64,000 nucleotides of DNA from Staphylococcus equorum (GTDB lineage: Bacteria; Bacillota; Bacilli; Staphylococcales; Staphylococcaceae). Of the stretch, positions 55,721 to 63,682 are shown in pieces. The position numbers and the translations under genes were made by a program. The notes beneath the pieces were generated by a model. It was not told where the DNA came from and did no database searches. It saw only the letters and a list, made by a program, of their open reading frames with translations. The stretch lies in NCBI RefSeq assembly GCF_001747895.1, contig NZ_LNNB01000004.1:1-64000 (forward strand). The letters run 5' to 3'. Position 1 is the stretch's first letter; every line of letters starts with the position of its first letter.

Positions 55721-56656
55721 ATGGCAAAAACTTATATTTTCGGACATAAAAATCCAGATACAGATGCTATTGCATCTGCCATCATCATGGCAGATTTTGA
55801 ACAACAAACAGGTAATTCGGAGGCTGCGTCTTACCGTTTAGGCGAAATAGGTCCTGAGACGCAATTTGCTTTAGATCATTTCAAAGTAGAAGCGCCAGAA
55901 TTACTTAACGATAATCTAGCTGATCAAAATGTTATTTTAGTTGACCATAATGAATTCCAACAAAGCGCAGATTCAATTGCTGACGCTACAATTCAGCATG
56001 TCGTAGATCACCACAGAATTTCTAATTTTGAAACTGCAGCGCCTTTATATTACCGTGCTGAACCAGTCGGCTGTACAGCAACAATTTTATACAAAATGTA
56101 TAAAGAACGCGGCTTTGAAATTAAACCTGAAATTGCTGGCTTAATGATTTCTGCAATTATCTCAGATAGTTTATTATTCAAATCACCTACATGTACTGAA
56201 GAAGATGTACAAGCTGCAGAAGCATTGAAAGCGATCGCCAATGTTGACTTAGAATCTTACGGTTTAGATATGTTAAAAGCAGGTGCTTCTACAACAGACA
56301 AATCAATTTCAGATATCTTATCTATGGATGCAAAATCTTTCAACATGGGAGATTATTCAACTCATATCGGACAAGTTAATACTGTGGATATTGATGAAGT
56401 CTTTGCACGTCAAGAAGAATTAACAAAAGCTATGTTAGAAGCAAGTGCAAATGAAAAATATGATTTATTTGTATTAGTCGTGACTGACATCATTAATAGT
56501 GATTCTAAAATTTTAGTAGTGGGACCTGAAACAGACAAAGTAGGTAAAGCTTTCAATGTTGAACTTGAAAACAATACTGCATTCTTACCTGGTGTAGTTT
56601 CACGTAAAAAACAAGTTGTACCACAAATTACAGAAGCTTTAAACGAAGTCGTTTAA
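55721..56656 (+). CDS. ppaC: manganese-dependent inorganic pyrophosphatase
   Basis: 311-aa family II pyrophosphatase of the DHH superfamily. Metal-binding motifs GHKNPDTDAIASAI, DHNE and VDHHRISNF are all intact, and the C-terminal DHHA2 domain contains GVVSRKKQVVPQ. It hydrolyses PPi released by biosynthesis. GGAGAA precedes the ATG; a hairpin terminator follows. Confidence 0.96.
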   Translation: MAKTYIFGHKNPDTDAIASAIIMADFEQQTGNSEAASYRLGEIGPETQFALDHFKVEAPELLNDNLADQNVILVDHNEFQQSADSIADATIQHVVDHHRISNFETAAPLYYRAEPVGCTATILYKMYKERGFEIKPEIAGLMISAIISDSLLFKSPTCTEEDVQAAEALKAIANVDLESYGLDMLKAGASTTDKSISDILSMDAKSFNMGDYSTHIGQVNTVDIDEVFARQEELTKAMLEASANEKYDLFVLVVTDIINSDSKILVVGPETDKVGKAFNVELENNTAFLPGVVSRKKQVVPQITEALNEVV

Positions 56657-56712
56657 TATTATATGATAAACACTGAGTGGACAAGAAACTAAACACCTAA
56701 CCGCTCAGTATT

Positions 56713-56743
56713 CTGGAACATAGTAAATATGTTCCAGTTTTTT
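56713..56743 (+). terminator. ppaC terminator
   Basis: CTGGAACATA pairs with TATGTTCCAG, followed by TTTTTT. Confidence 0.9.
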
Positions 56744-56790
56744 ATCCATTTCCATAAGCATAGCGATATCTCATACTAGGAGGAATATCA

Positions 56791-58170
56791 TTGAATTCAA
56801 TAGAGCAAACTTTCCATAATAGTAAACAATATTTTAATACTCACGAAACCAAAGATCTTAAGTTTAGAAAAAAACAACTCAAACTGTTGGGTAAAAGTAT
56901 TAAAAATCATGAAAATGAATTACTCGACGCACTTCAAAAAGATTTAGGAAAAAACAAAGTGGAAGCTTATGCAACCGAGATTGGATTCACTTTAAAAAGC
57001 ATTAAGTCAGCACGCAAAGAACTTAAAAATTGGGCGAAAAGAAAACAAGTGAACACGCCCCTTTACTTATTCCCTACTAAAAGTTATATCATGAAAGAGC
57101 CTTATGGTACTGTCTTAATTATCGGACCTTTTAATTATCCTTTCCAATTACTTATTGAACCATTAATTGGCGCAATAGCAGCGGGAAATACAGCTATACT
57201 TAAACCGTCAGAATTTACACCACACGTTGCAGATATAGTACAACAAATTATTGAAGATGTATTCAACACTGAATATATTAGTGTATGCCAAGGCGACGCA
57301 GAGACTACACAATCACTTATACATTTACCTTTTGATTATGTCTTTTTCACTGGCAGCGAAAAAGTAGGACGTATTGTCTATCGTGCAGCTAGCGAAAACT
57401 TAACACCCGTTACTTTAGAATTAGGAGGTAAATCTCCTGCGATTGTAGATGAGTCAGCAAATATCAAAGTAGCGAGTGAACGCATTTGTTTCGGGAAATT
57501 TACGAACGCTGGTCAAACTTGTGTGTCGCCAGACTATATTTTAGTTAACCGAAAAGTCAAAAGCCAACTCATCGCGGCACTCAAAAATACAATCACTGAA
57601 TTTTACGGTAAATCTATACAAGATAGCCCAGATTTCGGTCGTATCATTAATCAAAAACATTTCGATCGTTTAGACCATTTATTAAATGTTCATAAAACAG
57701 AAATTGCATTTGGTGGTCAATCTGATGCAGACGATAAATACATCGCTCCAACCATTTTAGATGGTATTACTTTCGATGCTAAAATAATGGAAGATGAGAT
57801 TTTCGGCCCTATTTTACCAATCATTCCGTATGATGATTTTGATGAAGCGATTGATTTAATACGTACTAAACCTAAGCCACTCAGCTTATATTTATTTAGC
57901 GAAGATGAAAATGTAACAGAACGTGTACTTCATGAAATTTCATTTGGTGGCGGTGCGATTAATGATACGTTGATGCACCTCGCAAATCCAAACTTACCTT
58001 TTGGTGGTGTCGGTGCATCGGGTATTGGACAATATCATGGTAAATATAGTTTTGATACGTTTAGTCACGATAAATCTTATGTGTTTAAATCTACAAGGCT
58101 TGAATCAAGTCTCATATTCCCACCATACAAAGGGAAATTTAAATACATCAAAACATTTTTCAACAAATAG
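56791..58170 (+). CDS. aldehyde dehydrogenase, class 3-like
   Basis: 459-aa NAD(P)-dependent aldehyde dehydrogenase. Catalytic Cys244 lies in NAGQTCVSPD and general base Glu210 in TLELGGKSP; cofactor site is FTGSEKVG. The short length and the hydrophobic/basic C-terminus resemble fatty aldehyde dehydrogenases (ALDH3/YwdH type). Start is TTG 56791 preceded by AGGAGG. Physiological aldehyde unknown. Confidence 0.9.
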   Translation: MNSIEQTFHNSKQYFNTHETKDLKFRKKQLKLLGKSIKNHENELLDALQKDLGKNKVEAYATEIGFTLKSIKSARKELKNWAKRKQVNTPLYLFPTKSYIMKEPYGTVLIIGPFNYPFQLLIEPLIGAIAAGNTAILKPSEFTPHVADIVQQIIEDVFNTEYISVCQGDAETTQSLIHLPFDYVFFTGSEKVGRIVYRAASENLTPVTLELGGKSPAIVDESANIKVASERICFGKFTNAGQTCVSPDYILVNRKVKSQLIAALKNTITEFYGKSIQDSPDFGRIINQKHFDRLDHLLNVHKTEIAFGGQSDADDKYIAPTILDGITFDAKIMEDEIFGPILPIIPYDDFDEAIDLIRTKPKPLSLYLFSEDENVTERVLHEISFGGGAINDTLMHLANPNLPFGGVGASGIGQYHGKYSFDTFSHDKSYVFKSTRLESSLIFPPYKGKFKYIKTFFNK

Positions 58171-58171
58171 A

Positions 58172-58216
58172 AAATCACCTAGTATGGTAATGTATTATCC
58201 ATACTAGGTGATTTTT
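58172..58216. terminator. bidirectional terminator
   Basis: AAATCACCTAGTATGG pairs with CCATACTAGGTGATTT between convergent genes, with T runs on both strands. Confidence 0.9.
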
Positions 58217-58235
58217 TAATTTTTTTCAGTTGTCT

Positions 58236-59273
58236 TTATTTTAAAAATTGTACACAAACGCCCTCTGGTGCTGATTCGTGATGATCAACTTTTTCTAATT
58301 CTCCCGTAATTTTATCACGTTTGAAAACCGTCAATGTATAGTCACCTTCTTGGTGTGCACAAACTAAGAAATCATCTGAGTCAGTAATGTTGAAATCACG
58401 GGGGAATTCACCACCACTTGATACAATATCAACAAATGAAATCGTTGAACCATCATCACTTACTTTAAAAATAGCAATACTATCGTGCCCTCTATTCGTG
58501 ATGTATAAGAATTTTTGATCGTGTGACTGTCTTACTGCTGCTAATTTTGTATCACCTTCAAAATTTTCAGGAATTGTTGAATGTCGTTGGATTTCTGTGA
58601 ATTTTCCATCCTCATATTTTACTGTACTTACGACATTTGATAACTCATGGACAACATAAGCAAACTTCCCATTTTCATGAAAAGCAATATGTCTTGGTCC
58701 GTCCCCTGGTTCAAAATCACTCACCGCATGTTCACTAAAACCATGATTATTAAATTCGTATGTTACTATTTTATCTGTACCTAAATCGATTGCAACTACA
58801 TATTTTTCATCTGGTGTTGTACTGATAAAATGCACATGTGGCTGATCTTGTCTTTCGTGTGGTCCAGTTGGATAATTGTGCTCTAACTCTTGAATTAAAC
58901 GTATGATTTCACCTGTTTCAGGGTTCGCTTCATATAAGCGCGCTAACCCAGCACCGTAAACAGACTCAAAAACAAACTTTCCGTCTGGCGACACATCTAC
59001 ATAACAGCCGCTACCCTTTGTAGAAGCGAGGCATTTATTAATTAAACTGAGTTTACCATCTTCTTCTATTTTAAGACTAGCAACACCGCAATTATCTCCT
59101 TCACGTGTTACAGCATATAAAAATGAATTATGTTGATTTACATAAGTTGATGCTTCTAATTCATATCCTGTTTCAACTTCTGTTACGCTTCCAGTTTGTT
59201 CATCTAATTCAAAACGATAAACGCCTTTGCCCTCTTTTTTCGTATACGTACCAATATAACCTGTTGTCGTCAT
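58236..59273 (-). CDS. lactonase family protein (6-phosphogluconolactonase-like)
   Basis: 345-aa seven-bladed beta-propeller of the YbhE/YkgB lactonase family. Blade repeats of the type [33 protein letters not shown] and [15 protein letters not shown] recur about every 45-50 residues. Family members hydrolyse 6-phosphogluconolactone in the pentose phosphate pathway, but some are muconate-lactonising enzymes, so the substrate is inferred. Confidence 0.85.
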   Translation of the reverse strand: MTTTGYIGTYTKKEGKGVYRFELDEQTGSVTEVETGYELEASTYVNQHNSFLYAVTREGDNCGVASLKIEEDGKLSLINKCLASTKGSGCYVDVSPDGKFVFESVYGAGLARLYEANPETGEIIRLIQELEHNYPTGPHERQDQPHVHFISTTPDEKYVVAIDLGTDKIVTYEFNNHGFSEHAVSDFEPGDGPRHIAFHENGKFAYVVHELSNVVSTVKYEDGKFTEIQRHSTIPENFEGDTKLAAVRQSHDQKFLYITNRGHDSIAIFKVSDDGSTISFVDIVSSGGEFPRDFNITDSDDFLVCAHQEGDYTLTVFKRDKITGELEKVDHHESAPEGVCVQFLK

Positions 59274-59409
59274 GTAAACCCCTCCATATTGTTATAGTTT
59301 CATTTTAATAAATATCTATACTAAATGACAATATAATGATTATTGCCACTTTCTATCAAAGTACAATTAAACTTTTCATGCTTTATTAATTTAAAAAAAG
59401 AAAAACTTC

Positions 59410-59439
59410 TTGCAATAATACGAACATATGTTCTATTAT
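59410..59439 (+). promoter_or_regulatory. yolD promoter with LexA (SOS) box
   Basis: -35 TTGCAA (59410-59415) and -10 TATTAT (59434-59439) with 18-base spacing. Between them is CGAACATATGTTCT (59421-59434), matching the Gram-positive LexA consensus CGAAC-N4-GTTC with conserved flanking bases. LexA bound here would occlude the promoter. Confidence 0.8.
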
Positions 59440-59456
59440 TGTATTGAGGTGATTTT

Positions 59457-59867
59457 ATGATTCCGGAAAAGTATCAAAATGAAAATGACTATAGAAATAT
59501 ACCAAGAGAATTTCTTAATGCCAATATCCCGCAAGGTCGTGGCATGGTTAAATGGGCGCCATTTGCTACTTTGCCAGAACAATTCGAAACAATTCAACAA
59601 TATTTAGTAGATCAAAATAAAATTGACCGTCCTATATTATCCGACGATCAATTAAATGAATTAAATTTACAGCTTCATCAAGCGTTACATACAGACTCCT
59701 ATATTTATATTGAATACTATCAAGCAGGTTGGTTGGAAACGACTCATATAAAAATTAAAAATATAGATATGACTCATATGTTTTTAGAAGGTTACCCAAT
59801 CCATACACAGGAAACAATTCAACTTTCATTATTTGATATAACTAGAATAACTCAAGACAATAGTTAA
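59457..59867 (+). CDS. YolD-like family protein
   Basis: 136-aa protein with the YolD-like domain (DQLNELNLQLHQALHTDSYI, WLETTHIKIKNID). YolD proteins often accompany Y-family polymerases or SOS genes in Firmicutes; biochemical role unknown. GAGGTG lies five bases upstream of the ATG. The promoter contains a LexA box, so it should be DNA-damage inducible. The repeat array starts 27 bases downstream. Confidence 0.8.
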   Translation: MIPEKYQNENDYRNIPREFLNANIPQGRGMVKWAPFATLPEQFETIQQYLVDQNKIDRPILSDDQLNELNLQLHQALHTDSYIYIEYYQAGWLETTHIKIKNIDMTHMFLEGYPIHTQETIQLSLFDITRITQDNS

Positions 59868-59893
59868 CTGCTTTTCTATACTTGCGGCGCAAG

Positions 59894-60299
59894 TTTACTG
59901 TTCGCAGTCTTCTTGACTGCATAAGCCACCGTAACAACTTCGGTGAACGGATTTACTGTTCGCAGTCTTCTCGACTGCATAAGCCACCGTAACAACTTCG
60001 TTGAACGGATTTACTGTTCGCAGTCTTCTCGACTGCATATGCCACCGTAACAACTTCGGTGAACGGATTTATTGTTCGCAGTCTTCTCGACTGCATATGC
60101 CACCGTAACAACTTCGGTGAACGGATTTATTGTTCGCAGTCTTCTTGACTGCATAAGCCACCGTAACAACTTCGGTGAACGGATTTACTGTTCGCAGTCT
60201 TCTCGACTGCATATGCCACCGTAACAACTTCGGTGAACGGATTTACTGTTCGCAGTCTTCTCGACTGCATAAGCCACCGTAACAACTTCGGTGAACGGT
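59894..60299. repeat. seven tandem copies of a 58-bp repeat
   Basis: Copies start at 59894, 59952, 60010, 60068, 60126, 60184 and 60242, exactly 58 bases apart and over 90 percent alike. Each unit contains two inverted repeats, GCAGTC / GACTGC (5-base loop) and CACCG / CGGTG. Variation is confined to a few positions (T or C in TTxTTG, TTGACTGC or TCGACTGC, ATAAGCC or ATATGCC, CGGTG or CGTTG). It is more GC-rich than the flanks. It resembles staphylococcal interspersed VNTR units (SIRU type). Open frames across it are repeat artefacts. Confidence 0.93.
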
Positions 60300-60311
60300 G
60301 GCTAAAAAAAA

Positions 60312-60350
60312 ATACTGCCAACGAAAGCCTAAAGGCTTTGTCGACAGTAT
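60312..60350 (-). terminator. terminator of the 56-aa gene
   Basis: ATACTGxCxACxAAAGCC pairs with GGCTTTGTCGACAGTAT around a three-base loop, followed by TTTTTTTT on the minus strand. A smaller AACACT / AGTGTT hairpin lies just upstream (60353-60370). Confidence 0.88.
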
Positions 60351-60380
60351 GGGAACACTCTAAAGTGTTCTATTAATAAC

Positions 60381-60551
60381 TTAATTATTCGTTTCAATAT
60401 CTGAAACAATTTCTTTTGTTTTACTTTCAATATCTTCGAAGTCTTTTTTAAAGATATAAGCGAAAACTACTGCACCAACACCTGCTGCTAATGACACAGT
60501 AAGAATTGTACCTAATACAAATTTAAATAAACCTTTAATAAAATTACACAT
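60381..60551 (-). CDS. small membrane protein, 56 aa
   Basis: Encodes MCNFIKGLFKFVLGTILTV... and ends in a charged helix (KKDFEDIESKTKEIVSDI). One transmembrane helix spans about residues 11-33 (glycine/alanine rich), with a basic-then-acidic C-terminal part likely cytoplasmic. GAGGTGAAT lies five bases before the ATG, and a strong terminator follows 30 bases after the stop. I do not recognise the family. Size and layout resemble YtxH-type or holin-like small membrane proteins, but that is only shape. Confidence 0.75.
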   Translation of the reverse strand: MCNFIKGLFKFVLGTILTVSLAAGVGAVVFAYIFKKDFEDIESKTKEIVSDIETNN

Positions 60552-60786
60552 TCTGATTCACCTCAATAAATTATTAACATATCTATCAATAATGATAGCA
60601 TACTTGAAAGCATCAATAAATATATACCCACTTTTCATTTCTTTAATCTAAATATTAAAAAGTGGATTTATGATATTATTGGAGTAATGCAAAATCAATA
60701 AATTTTAGTCAATATGTCTTATTTATTTTAACATTTTCTTCTCATCAGAATAAAGATAGATGTTATATTTATTATTAATATAAGTA
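60552..60786. other. spacer upstream of the 56-aa gene
   Basis: AT-rich 235-base region that must hold the promoter of the 56-aa gene. Candidate hexamers (for example TTGACT near 60700) are not convincingly spaced. No additional gene is seen. Confidence 0.45.
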
Positions 60787-60793
60787 AAAAAAG

Positions 60794-60817
60794 GGCTAAT
60801 ATCGTTAAATATTAGCC
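60794..60817 (-). terminator. terminator of the 18-aa peptide unit
   Basis: Perfect stem GGCTAATAT / ATATTAGCC with a six-base loop, followed by CTTTTTT on the minus strand, 25 bases beyond the peptide stop codon. Confidence 0.88.
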
Positions 60818-60841
60818 AATTCAATGTTAGTTATTCTCATC

Positions 60842-60898
60842 TTATTGACCCCACCAAGTGGAGACTGCATCTTTGAAAGCATCATAATAATTTGACAT
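60842..60898 (-). CDS. 18-aa amphipathic peptide, novel
   Basis: ATG-initiated frame encoding MSNYYDAFKDAVSTWWGQ. It is preceded by GAGGTGAT at the ideal spacing, a full promoter, and followed by an intrinsic terminator, so a transcript of about 150 bases would encode only this peptide. On a helical wheel Tyr5, Phe8, Ala11, Val12, Trp15 and Trp16 form one face and Asp6, Lys9, Asp10, Ser13 and Thr14 the other. Net charge is near -1. There is no signal peptide. The length and amphipathicity recall phenol-soluble modulins, but it has no sequence match to those I know. It could also be a signalling peptide, or the unit could be a regulatory RNA with an incidental frame. Confidence 0.65.
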   Translation of the reverse strand: MSNYYDAFKDAVSTWWGQ

Positions 60899-60950
60899 AA
60901 TAATCACCTCATTGAATTTGTCTATCTGATCGTCCCTTGATGTTAACTCA

Positions 60951-60979
60951 AGCATAACTATTGGTCATACGTAATGCAA
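60951..60979 (-). promoter_or_regulatory. promoter of the 18-aa peptide unit
   Basis: Minus-strand -35 TTGCAT (60974-60979), 17-base spacer, -10 TATGCT (60951-60956). Predicted transcription start is about 45 bases upstream of the ATG. The hydrolase gene is transcribed away from it. Confidence 0.65.
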
Positions 60980-61045
60980 TTAACAGAGCGTTACAATGAA
61001 GTTACATTTTTGTAAGATTACACACATAAATAGGAGTTTTAAACT

Positions 61046-62086
61046 ATGCAATCAGTAAAATCAGACATCTTAACACATCGAGGTTCACACTTTGATTTAG
61101 GTGTACAAACAGCACAGTGGATGCAACAAACCCCCTTACTCAAAAACAGAGAGAAAGAATGGAAAAAACGTATGCCCCGCTTTGATATCCATATCAAAGA
61201 AACATATGACATTTTCCAAACGTACGCTCCGCAAATTTGGGAAGAAATTAGAGGCATGCAAGAAGTACTTAATCTGCCTACCCGACAAATGATTCTTAAC
61301 TTTGCACACTATCGATTTACACCATTGAAGAACAGTGGCTGTACGGTCTTTTTAGGCCAGGACTATATGGTGCGAAATTATGATTATCACCCTGCAACTT
61401 ATGATGGTCGTTACTTATTGTTCCAACCTACTGATGGCGGATTAGCGCAAATAGGCCCTACATCACGTGTAACCGGGAGAATGGATGGTATGAATGAATC
61501 TGGTCTATCCATGGGCTACAACTTCATGCACAGAAAGCACCCAGGTGATGGTTTCGTCTGCTATATGGTCGGCAGGCTTATATTACAATATTGTAAAGAT
61601 GTACCTGAGGCCATACAATTACTAAAAGAACTTCCGCATAGAAGCTCATTTAGCTACATTGTCATGGACAAACATTTGAATCATGCGATTATCGAAGTTT
61701 CTCCTCGCTCCGTTGATGTGCGTTACGATCGTACTTGTACGAATCATTTCAAATTATTAACACATGAGAATAGAAATTTTACAAAAGAATCTAAAGAACG
61801 ATTAAATCGACTCCTTAAAAAAGCACCCGCATCACTAGATAAAATGAGCGCATTTAATTTATTCAATAATCCGGAATATGAAATTTATAGTAAATTATTT
61901 AAAAGCTGGTCTGGGACCATTCATACAAGTATGTATGAACCTCAATCATTAACAGCGCATATCACTTTAGGCGAAAATAAAGCACCTACCGTAATAGACT
62001 TTGGCAAATGGCTCGATGGCGAATCATTAGATATTACTTCAATTAACGGGCATCTTGACACTGATTTAACCTTTGCCACTTATTAA
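61046..62086 (+). CDS. C45-type acyltransferase/hydrolase (NTN fold)
   Basis: 346-aa protein resembling C45-family autoproteolytic acyltransferases/hydrolases and the choloylglycine hydrolase group. The expected N-terminal nucleophile is Cys99 in NSGCTVFLGQDY, exposed by cleavage before Cys; the following strand VRNYDYHP and GRMDGMNESGLSMGYN fit the fold. Substrates in this family include penicillins, bile salts, N-acyl amino acids and peptides, so the activity is unknown. AGGAG precedes the ATG. Divergent from the 18-aa peptide unit. Confidence 0.75.
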   Translation: MQSVKSDILTHRGSHFDLGVQTAQWMQQTPLLKNREKEWKKRMPRFDIHIKETYDIFQTYAPQIWEEIRGMQEVLNLPTRQMILNFAHYRFTPLKNSGCTVFLGQDYMVRNYDYHPATYDGRYLLFQPTDGGLAQIGPTSRVTGRMDGMNESGLSMGYNFMHRKHPGDGFVCYMVGRLILQYCKDVPEAIQLLKELPHRSSFSYIVMDKHLNHAIIEVSPRSVDVRYDRTCTNHFKLLTHENRNFTKESKERLNRLLKKAPASLDKMSAFNLFNNPEYEIYSKLFKSWSGTIHTSMYEPQSLTAHITLGENKAPTVIDFGKWLDGESLDITSINGHLDTDLTFATY

Positions 62087-62120
62087 TATTTGTCATTTTA
62101 AATCATTTATATTATAAAAA

Positions 62121-62160
62121 GAGCCAGAAAGTACTTAATTAAATGTACTTCCTGGCTTTC
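62121..62160. terminator. bidirectional terminator
   Basis: AGCCAGxAAGTAC pairs with GTACTTxCTGGCT between convergent genes. Confidence 0.85.
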
Positions 62161-62181
62161 TCTATTCATGTCAACATAGAG

Positions 62182-63033
62182 TTAATTTATATAAATGTCC
62201 CCATGATCCGTATAGAACTCTAAAATATGCTTTCCTGCCCCTACTTTATTATCTTTAAAATTGTTGTTGATAACTTTAGAAGTCCCATCAGATGGATTCA
62301 ATTTTAGCAATGTATCTTGAGGGTCATCATCATATGACATGAAAATATCACCATATTGTGTAGAGGCTCTAAAATGTGATGCAATATCCATTCGACTCAA
62401 ATCAATTTTGCCGTGGTCAGCTAACAACACCGACTTTTCAATTAATGATTTTTTACTCGTTATACTCGCCTGTTTCGTTTTAATATTCGCATTAGTAATT
62501 CGGCTGTGCTTTATATCAAGCGGTGAACTCACACCTCTATAATACAGTTTGTCTAACACTACATCACTTAAAAACACACGTGCTCCGCCAGTAGCCTTCA
62601 TTGAAATATGTGCATCTTTTGCATTGATACTATCAATATTTATAATATTCGTCTTACTAGATACATCTAAATGATTTAGTTTTTTATCTGGCACAGTCAC
62701 TACCATCTCATCATCAAACTGTCTAAACGGATTAAAATTCAATCCATAATGATCTTCTGTATTATCAGTCTCATGAACATGTAGTGTCTTGTTTTTATTC
62801 GTAATATCAATATTCTTTTTCCCTTTATAGGTCACTGAAAATTTGTCACCTTGCTTAACCTGAACCTTACTATTTTGGCTATCTAGGTTTAAATTTTCTA
62901 TATCTTTATCATTAACTTCTTTATTCACAGAATTGAGTTGGTTGTTTTGTTTTTCAAATCCAAACCAAGCGACACAAGCTAAAAGAAAGCACACGATAAA
63001 TAATGTTAAGCCGCTAAAAAATAACTTCTTCAT
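62182..63033 (-). CDS. DUF4097 family protein, membrane anchored
   Basis: 283-aa protein with an N-terminal hydrophobic segment (residues 3-24, ending FLLACVAWF, either a signal anchor or a weak lipobox) and an extracytoplasmic beta-solenoid-like domain with repeated short strands, typical of DUF4097 adhesin-like proteins. It overlaps the DUF1700 gene by four bases. Such pairs occur in Firmicutes stress or envelope regulation, but no function is assigned here. Confidence 0.78.
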   Translation of the reverse strand: MKKLFFSGLTLFIVCFLLACVAWFGFEKQNNQLNSVNKEVNDKDIENLNLDSQNSKVQVKQGDKFSVTYKGKKNIDITNKNKTLHVHETDNTEDHYGLNFNPFRQFDDEMVVTVPDKKLNHLDVSSKTNIINIDSINAKDAHISMKATGGARVFLSDVVLDKLYYRGVSSPLDIKHSRITNANIKTKQASITSKKSLIEKSVLLADHGKIDLSRMDIASHFRASTQYGDIFMSYDDDPQDTLLKLNPSDGTSKVINNNFKDNKVGAGKHILEFYTDHGDIYIN

Positions 63034-63605
63034 TCGACTGCACTTCCTTTAATTGTTTTAATATTCCAACGTAAATATTTTAAAATCACTCGATAAACAA
63101 ATTGAGCAAATTTTGCAATAATGACAAATAATAAAAGACCTAATCCTGTATACGAAATGGCAAATAAATAGTTACTTATGGCAAAACTAAAATTATCATT
63201 AATTATGCCGTTGATAATCAATAATAGTGGACTAAGTGCGAAAAATAATGCAACAAGTAATAGTACAAACATGAAAATGCCAACAAATATCATAGGGATT
63301 AAAATAATGATTAATGATAATATTCCCATACCCAGAGATGCCATAATTGCTCTCACAATTGTATTTATATTAGGACGAAACTCCGCAGACACAATCGCAT
63401 TTCTCGCCATAAGCTCTTTGCCTATCTTTTTAGGAGATTCAAGTGCTCCAATGATTTGATATTCATTTTTCCCTTCACTTTCTTGATCAAAAAAATATTC
63501 CTCATATTCATACATCACTTTATCGCGTTCACTTCTTGGTAATTTATCTAATTCTTGCTCTAATTCATTTAAAAAAGTGATTTTATCCAAAATATCTACC
63601 GCCAT
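63030..63605 (-). CDS. DUF1700 (HAAS domain) membrane protein
   Basis: 191-aa protein. The N-terminal soluble HAAS/DUF1700 domain (FLNELEQELDKLPRSERDKVMYEYEE) is followed by about four transmembrane helices (90-125, 130-145, 150-170). HAAS domains often pair with PadR regulators, but none is adjacent in this window. It precedes and overlaps the DUF4097 gene on the same strand. Confidence 0.82.
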   Translation of the reverse strand: MAVDILDKITFLNELEQELDKLPRSERDKVMYEYEEYFFDQESEGKNEYQIIGALESPKKIGKELMARNAIVSAEFRPNINTIVRAIMASLGMGILSLIIILIPMIFVGIFMFVLLLVALFFALSPLLLIINGIINDNFSFAISNYLFAISYTGLGLLLFVIIAKFAQFVYRVILKYLRWNIKTIKGSAVE

Positions 63606-63647
63606 TCAAACTTAAGTTTCGAAGCAAAACGTATATGTAAAATCAAA

Positions 63648-63674
63648 AATGACATGCCCTATAGGAATGTCATT
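63648..63674 (-). terminator. terminator of the right-edge gene
   Basis: AATGACAT pairs with ATGTCATT, with TTTTTGATTTT after the stem on the minus strand. Confidence 0.75.
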
Positions 63675-63682
63675 TTTAATTT

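Noticed and set aside
59894..60299. CRISPR array
   Set aside because: The copies are contiguous 58-bp tandem units without unique spacers, and no cas genes are near.
60127..60321. 64-aa minus-strand open frame over the 58-bp repeats
   Set aside because: The protein is a translation of the repeat units, with recurring segments from one copy to the next; no ribosome site. Treated as an artefact of the array.
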